Source: Bretschneidera sinensis
Taxonomy: Eukaryota; Streptophyta; Magnoliopsida; Brassicales; Akaniaceae
Length of the DNA: 64,000 nucleotides
NCBI GenBank assembly: GCA_023935145.1
Contig: CM043702.1
Location: 76,068,820-76,132,819 of the forward strand
Reading direction: 5' to 3'
In this document: in pieces, positions 57,995-64,000 of the stretch
Numbering within the stretch: the stretch's first letter is position 1
How the letters are laid out: the number at the start of each line of letters is the position of its first letter
Notes under the pieces: model-generated
Told to the model about the DNA's origin: nothing
Database searches by the model: none
The model's input: only the letters and a program-made list of their open reading frames with translations
Translations under genes and position numbers: made by a program

Positions 57995-59104
57995 CTAATG
58001 TATGAGTGACATGGAGAGATCTGACCCGGGAGATGGAGAACTAGATGGCTGGCATGGCTCGTAGCACACCCCTAAACTTGAACTGATGCACACACATTGT
58101 CCCTTAAGAGTTGTTCTCTTGGCCCCAAAATGTCCTCCACAAGCAAATTGATGGCAATGTTGTAATAGGCTCAAATGCTTCTCCTCTGAGACACACCTTC
58201 TAATGATTTGATTAGGAGAGAATTTGAATAGGTAGGGGTCATCCCAATGGTAGTGTCTAGACATAGATATCAACCGCTTCTTTTCTTGACTGGTCATGCC
58301 TAGAGGAAAAACCTTAGCAGTTAGATAATTGACAATATCAGTATACCATGGAAGTGTTACCTCGAGTGCGAACAATTGTTCATCTGGGAAGTTCTCATTC
58401 AAAGGTAACTCATTTTTGTTAGCCTCATAAGGTAGCCTAGATAAGTGATCTGTAACCACATTCTCACTGCCCTTCTTGTCTTTAATCTCCAAGTCAAACT
58501 CTTGCAATAGGAGTACCCATCTGATTAACCTAGGCTTTTCATCTTTTTTAGAAAACAAATATCTCAAAGCAGCATGATCAGTAAAGACAATAACCTTAGG
58601 GCCAATCAGGTATGATCAAAACTTCTTTAAAGCAAAAATAATAGCTAACAATTCCTTTTTAGTAGTAGAATAGTTTAGCTGAGCATCATTTAAAGTTCTA
58701 GAAGCATAGTAAATAGCATAAGGTACCTTATTGACTCTCTCACCTAAGACAGCTCCCAAGGCGAAGTCACTAGCATCACACATTAGCTCGAATGGAAGAC
58801 TCCAATCAGGTGCCATCATTGTTGGTGTAGAGGTGAGCATGTTTTTCAATGTGTTGAAAACTTCCATACAGTTATCAGTCCAATCAAACTTGGTATCTTT
58901 AGCTAACAATGTACAAAGAGGTCTAGAGGTCTTGGAAAAATCCTTGATGAATTGTCGATAAAATCCAGCATGTCCAAGAAAACTTCTGACACCCTTGACT
59001 GTTAGAGGAGGAGGCAACTTTGAAATGATGTCGATCTTAGACTTGTCCACCTTAATACCTTTGTTGGAAATGGAATGACCCAACACAATGCCTTGTTGAA
59101 CCAT
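57995..59104 (-). pseudogene. G RT connection, RNase H and integrase zinc finger
   Basis: 59104-58616: LGHSISNKGIKVDKSKIDI, GVRSFLGHAGFYRQFIKDFS, ELMCDASDFALGAVLG, YYASRTLNDAQLNYSTTKKE. Next, 58567-57995: [26 protein letters not shown], and the integrase HHCC start [16 protein letters not shown], after which the core is absent. One stop lies near 58610. Confidence 0.85.
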
Positions 59105-60195
59105 AAAGTGCTATTTTTCCCAATTTAGCACTAAGTTGCTTTCTTCACATCTCTTTAGGACGCTCTCCAAATGATTAAGGCATTCATCAAAATTAGACCC
59201 AAAAACACTAAAATCATCCATAAATACCTCAATGAATTTCTCTACCATGTCGAAAAAAATGCTCATCATACATCTTTAAAAGGTGGCTGGTGCATTGCAT
59301 AGACCGAACGGCATCCTTCTGTAAGCAAATGTATGAAAGGGCATGTGAAAGTATTCTTTTCTTGGTCCTCAGGTGCTATAGCAATCTGGTTGTACCCACT
59401 ATACCCATCCAAGAAGCAATAATAGCTATGGCCAGCTAATCTCTTTAACATCTGATCAATGAAGGGCAAGGGGAAGTGATCGTTTCTGGTTACCTTGTTT
59501 AATCTTCTGTAATCAATACATACCCTCCAACCAATAGTTTTTCTTGTAGGTATGAGCTCCTCATCCACAATCTTCACTACTATGGTCCCACTCTTTTTCG
59601 GAACAAGTTGGACCGAACTTACCCATTTACTGTCTGAGATGGGGTAGATAATGCCAACATCTAATAGTTTTAATACCTCTGCCTTTACTACCTCTTTCAT
59701 ATGTGGATTAAGTCTTCTTTGAGCATCCCGAGTGGTTTTTGCTTCATCCTTAAGGTAAATATGATGCATACACTTGGCTGGACTTATCCCTTTGATGTCA
59801 ACAATGGTCCATCCAATAGCAGATCTATGCTCCCTTAAAACTCTCAATAGTTTCTCTTCTTCTCCAACACTCAAATTAGCAGCAACAATCACATGTAATG
59901 TCCTCTTTTCTCCCAAATAGGCATAAGTTAAATGCTCTGGTAGCTGCTTCAATTCCAAGTTTGGTGCCTGGAAAATAGAAGGAAGAAGAGTAGTATTAGT
60001 AGGTACAAGAGATTCAAATGGAGGGGCCTACTTACTTGGATGTTTTGGAGAGGCCTCAAGGAGGTGCACAGCTTTAATGATGTCATCAGTAACATCTTCA
60101 GGTTCTTGCTCAATATCCAATTTTGTGAAGCCATGGGTAAGGGTGGTCTCCAAGGGATCAATGTGCTGGACCTGAAAAGCTTTCTCAACAAAACT
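59105..60195 (-). pseudogene. G PR-RT linker and RT
   Basis: 60195-59949 is the linker (VEKAFQVQHIDPLETTLTHG, DVTDDIIKAVHLLEAS). 59958-59266 is RT: QLPEHLTYAYLGEKRTLHVI, GIIYPISDSKWVSSVQLVP, VCIDYRRLN and FLDGYSGYNQIAIAPEDQ. After a frameshift the catalytic block FMDDFSVFGSNFDE appears on the minus strand near 59210. Protease and gag, expected to the right, are deleted. Confidence 0.85.
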
Positions 60196-60275
60196 TTGCA
60201 TAATAAAATATATAAACAAAGAGCTTAACAAATGTAAATTAAGGGGCTTACACATGAATATTTAAGCACTTATCA
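60196..60275 (-). repeat. G 5' LTR remnant, about 80 bp
   Basis: Matches the end of the left LTR (aaacaaagagcttaacaaatg to aagcacttatca). Everything from its inner part to the protease is gone. Confidence 0.85.
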
Positions 60276-60704
60276 TACTCCATGTAATTTTACTATCTCT
60301 GCTACATACAATTTAGCCAACTTTTCAAGACTCCAGGTAGTGTTAATAGGAAGAAAATGTGAAGACTTAGAAAGTCTATCCACTATAACCCACATTGCGT
60401 CATGTCCTCTCTGGGTACGGGAAAAACTAAAGACAAAATCCATACTCACATTTTCCCATGGCCACTTAGGTATTAGAAGAAGTTGTAATAAACCTGCTGG
60501 ATGTCTATTCTCATATTTTACCTGTTGACAAGTCAAACATCTAGAAATATATTACGCTACATTCTTCTTCATCCCTGACCATCAATACTTCTATCTCAAT
60601 CCCCTATACATCTTATTATTACCCGGGTGTATGGAATATATAGAATCATGAGCCTCCCTTAGTATCTCTTTTCTCATCTCTACATTATTGGGAACACAAA
60701 CTCT
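60276..60704 (-). pseudogene. J integrase N-terminal half
   Basis: Zinc-finger region near 60690-60530 with stops (EAHDSIYSIHPG, RCLTCQQVK), then the core PWENVSMDFVFSFSRTQRG (first Asp) and WVIVDRLSKSSHFLPINT to KLHGV, where G inserted. Confidence 0.85.
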
Positions 60705-62564
60705 CTACCCCAATACCACCATACCATCTTCTCTAATTCTAAACTCAGTTGGCTTCCCACTCAATACTTCCCGTCTGATCTTCTTTATCCTCTCATTCAT
60801 ACCCTGCATTTGTAATAAACGATCAATAATAGAAGATTGTACCACCATATTTGCCATCAATGCTCCTCTATCATTAATACTCAACTGGATCCTTATTCTT
60901 CTTAATTCTACCATCAAGCTAGTATTATGACTCCCAATAGCAACTAATCTCCCTGTAGCCTTTCTACTCAATGTATTAACTACTACATTAGCCTTTCCTG
61001 GATGATAATGAATTTTATAGTCATAATCACAAATCAACTCCATCCACCTTATCTGCCCCAAAATCAACTCCTTCTGGGTCGGTAAATGCGTCAAGCTTTT
61101 ATGATTAGTAAAAATTTCATAATTGGCTCCATATAGATGATGTCTCCAAATCTTCAAAGAAAAAACTATGGCAGCCAATTCTAAATCATGGGTTGGGTAA
61201 TTCCTCTCATGATTCTTCAATTGCCTAGATGCATAAGCTATAACTCTCCCGTGTTGCATCAACACACATCCCAATCCCAAATGTGACGCATCACTGTATA
61301 CCACAAATCCTTCATCACCAAAAGGAAGAACTAATACCGGGGCAGTAGTCAATTTTTCTTTTAATAGCTGGAAATTCCTCTCACATTCCTCTGACCACCT
61401 AAACTTCACGTCCTTCGTTGTCAATTTAGTCAATGGTCCAGCAATCATAGAAAAATTTTGGATAAATCTCCTATAATAAAAAGCCAACCCTAAAAGGCTT
61501 CTAATTTCAGTTACACTCATGGGTCTTTCCCAATTCAACACTGCTTCTACTTTCTGTGGGTCAACTACTATCCCCTCTCCCGACACAACATGCCCCAAGA
61601 AAGATATTTCACTCAACCAAAACTCACACTTAGAGGACTTTGCATATAGTTTCTCTTTCCTTAGAATCTCCAACACGATCTCCAAATGTTGCATATGCTC
61701 CTCTTCATTCTTAGAATATACCAAAATATCATCAATAAACATAATCACAAATCTATCTAAGAATGGTTTAAACACCCAATTCATCAGGTCCATAAATGTT
61801 ACATGAGCATTAGTCAACCCAAATGGCATCACCAAAAACTCATGATGGCCATAACGTGTCCTAAAAGCAATCTTAGGCACGCCCCCCCTCCTTTATCCTC
61901 AATTGATGATAAACCAATTTTAGGTCTATTTTAGAAAACACCCTAGCTCCTTGTAACTGCTTGAATAAATCATCTATCTTGGGCAAAGGATATCTATTCT
62001 TGATGGTGATCTTATTCAACTGTCTATAATCAATACACAACCTTATTTTCCCGTCTTTCTTCTTGACAAACAACACAAAGGCTCCCCAAGGTGACATACT
62101 AGGTCGAATAAATTGTTTATCTAGTAACTCCTTAAGCTAAACTTTCAACTCTCTCAATTCAGCTGGTGCCATTCTATAAGGTGCTATAGATATAGGTGTT
62201 GATCTTGGGATCACTTCAATAGAAAACTTAATCTCTCTATTGGGAGGCAACCCATAAAACTACTCAGGGAATATGTCAGAAAAATCTTTCACTACGAAGA
62301 TTTCTTCTAACTTCCTGCATTCCTTACTAGAATCCACCACATATGCCAAATACCTCTCATAACATTTCTTCAACCATTTAGTAGCAGTTAAAGTAGAAAT
62401 AAGATAGTTAATCACACAACCTCGATATATTGTCCTGATAATAACACTATCTCTAGTAGAAACCTCAACAATAATCGGATGCATTAAAGGACTAGCACTA
62501 GTATCAATAGATTTCATATAAATACTAGATACAAAAGAATGGGTTGCACCAGGATCATCAATAA
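60705..62564 (-). pseudogene. J protease, RT and RNase H
   Basis: Protease near 62560: DDPGATHSFVSS, the usual DSGATHSF with Ser changed to Pro. A linker with stops runs to 62100. [42 protein letters not shown], a short break near 61880, then 391 open codons with [34 protein letters not shown], RNase [36 protein letters not shown], and TNHKSL and VVVNTLSR, where chromoviruses normally have TDHKSL and a D-A-LSR. The catalytic Asp residues are thus replaced by Asn. Otherwise the best preserved gypsy pol here. Confidence 0.88.
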
Positions 62565-62565
62565 T

Positions 62566-64000
62566 CTAGCAGGCCCCAAAGATAGATATCAAACCCATAA
62601 CAACATCAAGAGTAGCTTGTGCATCATGTTGGGTCAATGCATAGACTCTATTGTCTTTGGACTGAAACTGACTGCCATGTCCTCTCTCAGCTACTGATCC
62701 TTGACTCCTACCCCACACACTCCCTGATCCACCACCTTTCTCCACCGGTCTTCTCCCAACACTTCCAACACCTACATCAATAGATTTTCCTACTAGACAA
62801 TCTGCAGCAACATGTCCTCCCTCGCCACATATAAAGCATATCTGCGTAGGGCAATTCCGAGACAGACACCCCATCTGATTACATCTAAAGCAAATCATTG
62901 CCTCTCAATCATACATCAGGTTACCACTTCCCCCTAGTGGCATACTTACTCCTCTACCATAACTCCTAATTCCCATAGCTTGTCTCCCAAATCTAGGGGT
63001 CCCACTGGTATTACTCTGAGCTACAAAAGCAATAGATCATGCTTGCCTCTGACTCTGCACTACAATTCCTTGTGACAAGGAACGTTCCCTTTTGGGTGGT
63101 CTCCCGCCCTGTACATCCATACTGCTACCACCTCTATGTCCCTCAAATCTAGACCTCTTCAGCCAATCTCTCCTACCTCTAAACTCCATCAAATCCTTCT
63201 CAATCTGTAATGCTTTATACACCAATATAGCTTAATTTCTTATGCCCATATAAGAGAGTTTAGTCTGAACATCATAGTGTAATCTGTCTAAAAATCTCTT
63301 ACATTTTCTCTCCTCTGTATTCACTATTCAGGTAGAAACCTTGACAGGGCTATGAATCTACTATCATATTCAGCCATCGATAAATTACCTTGCCTTAAAT
63401 GAATAAAATCTCTCTCTTGTTGTGCCCGAAAGGTATCTGGAAAATACTTCGCAAAGAACTCACTTACTTCAAGTTAAAGGTTGTTCTAACTGTGTGCTTA
63501 CCCTGGGAAAAATATCCTCCCACCATTGAGAAGCCTCACCCTCCAGCATAAATGAAGCAAAAGCAACCTTCTGTCTATCTATCACTAGTAAGACCTCAAA
63601 ATATTTTTTAACATGTCTAATCCACTGCTCAGCTTCTACAGGATTTATAGATCCTCTAAAAGACTAGTGTTTAAACTTCAGAAATCTCACAAAATAATCA
63701 CCTTACATCTCATGTGCAAACACACCTTCTCCCTCATGAACCTCTTGTCTCACCACATCAGGTTCTCTTCTACCCCTTTCCTCTAATCTCCTCTGCAGAT
63801 TATTAGCCCTTTCTTCAGCTATATTCATCCTCTTTATAGCACGATTTAGAGCTTCTCTTAATTCATCTTTCCTAACCTCATATTCTCTCCCAGCTCTACT
63901 AGTACCAGCTGCACTATCAATATGTTCCCTCGTCGGAACCACAGACTCAAATTCCTCTTCTACTTCATAACTCTACCTCTAGCTCTAGCATGTCCACGTG
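62566..64000 (-). pseudogene. J gag, 5' end at or beyond window edge
   Basis: Near 63990 an Arg/Gly-rich start (RGHARARGRV) is frameshifted into EEEFESVVPTREHIDS. A helical region follows (63900-63720), then FLKFKH, stop, FRGSINPVEAEQWIRHVKKY, VAFASFMLEGEASQWWEDIF (about 63540). Basic region at 63225-63037. Two knuckles at 62898-62810: CFRCNQMGCLSRNC (His changed to Cys) and CFICGEGGHVAADC (intact). Several stops. Gag layout is Tekay/Del-like. Confidence 0.82.

Larger units (their letters stand above)
55588..60275 (-). mobile_element. G: internally deleted Athila/Tat-like gypsy inserted in the J integrase
   Basis: Left LTR 55588-56844 (tgttgtgcg...cttatca). Only the outer about 80 bp of the right LTR remain (about 60196-60275). 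Perfect TSD tactc at 55583-55587 and 60276-60280. Removing G restores a continuous J integrase reading (KLHGV joins PLSIVSDRD). PBS, gag, protease and most of integrase are missing; RT and RNase H remain. Confidence 0.9.

Overview
This window is plant nuclear DNA made almost wholly of nested LTR retrotransposons and tandem repeats. The evidence is Ty1/copia and Ty3/gypsy gag-pol domains, primer-binding sites matching plant initiator tRNA-Met and tRNA-Asp, and TG...CA long terminal repeats with 5-bp target-site duplications (TSDs). I found no convincing host gene, tRNA, rRNA or CRISPR array. The AT-rich, repeatedly invaded sequence looks like pericentromeric or other gene-poor heterochromatin. 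The species cannot be named from sequence alone; a dicot is a guess.

Layout, with my own element names. (1) 1-1150: chromovirus-type LTR, + strand. (2) 1487-26238, element E1: a Sirevirus/Maximus-like copia, minus strand, 1.15-kb LTRs, perfect TSD gatac. It carries gag, pol and a third ORF downstream of pol. E1 landed in one copy of a ~1-kb repeat (1151-1486 plus 26239-26935) and was then invaded in its reverse transcriptase by A (6216-21820, Tork-like copia, +). A was invaded in its integrase by B (9005-19023, related copia, +), and B in its 3' LTR by C (11976-18280, gag-only gypsy, minus). That is four elements deep. (3) 27036-30600, element I: remnant with a gypsy-type plant transposon protein and tandem repeats upstream of its TATA box. 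(4) 30600-31806: LTR fragment and copia gag fragment. (5) 31807-41488, element F: decayed Athila/Tat-like gypsy, minus, split by D (31950-37970), a young Tork-like copia with an open 1333-codon gag-pol. (6) 41489-44896: ~1-kb tandem units. (7) 44897-48768: ~100-bp satellite array. (8) 48769-51690, element H: 5' LTR and leader, +. (9) 51691-52884, fragment K of an E1-like element. (10) 52885-53078: C-like LTR scrap. (11) 53081-64000, element J: Tekay/Del-type chromovirus, minus, 5' end outside the window, split in its integrase by G (55588-60275), a deleted Athila/Tat-like gypsy.

How the parts relate: A, B and D are one copia group. They share primer site, polypurine tract, an LTR hairpin, a leader hairpin and coding sequence, so the intact D serves as the reference for deletions in A and B. 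C, F and G are related Athila/Tat-like gypsies. E1 and K share the third ORF and a recurring palindrome, CCAGTCGACTGG. In nearly every LTR family here a cluster of short CG-containing repeats lies just upstream of the TATA box. Nearly all coding regions are broken by stops, frameshifts or deletions. D is the exception, but it lacks its canonical start codon and a Gag zinc-knuckle histidine.
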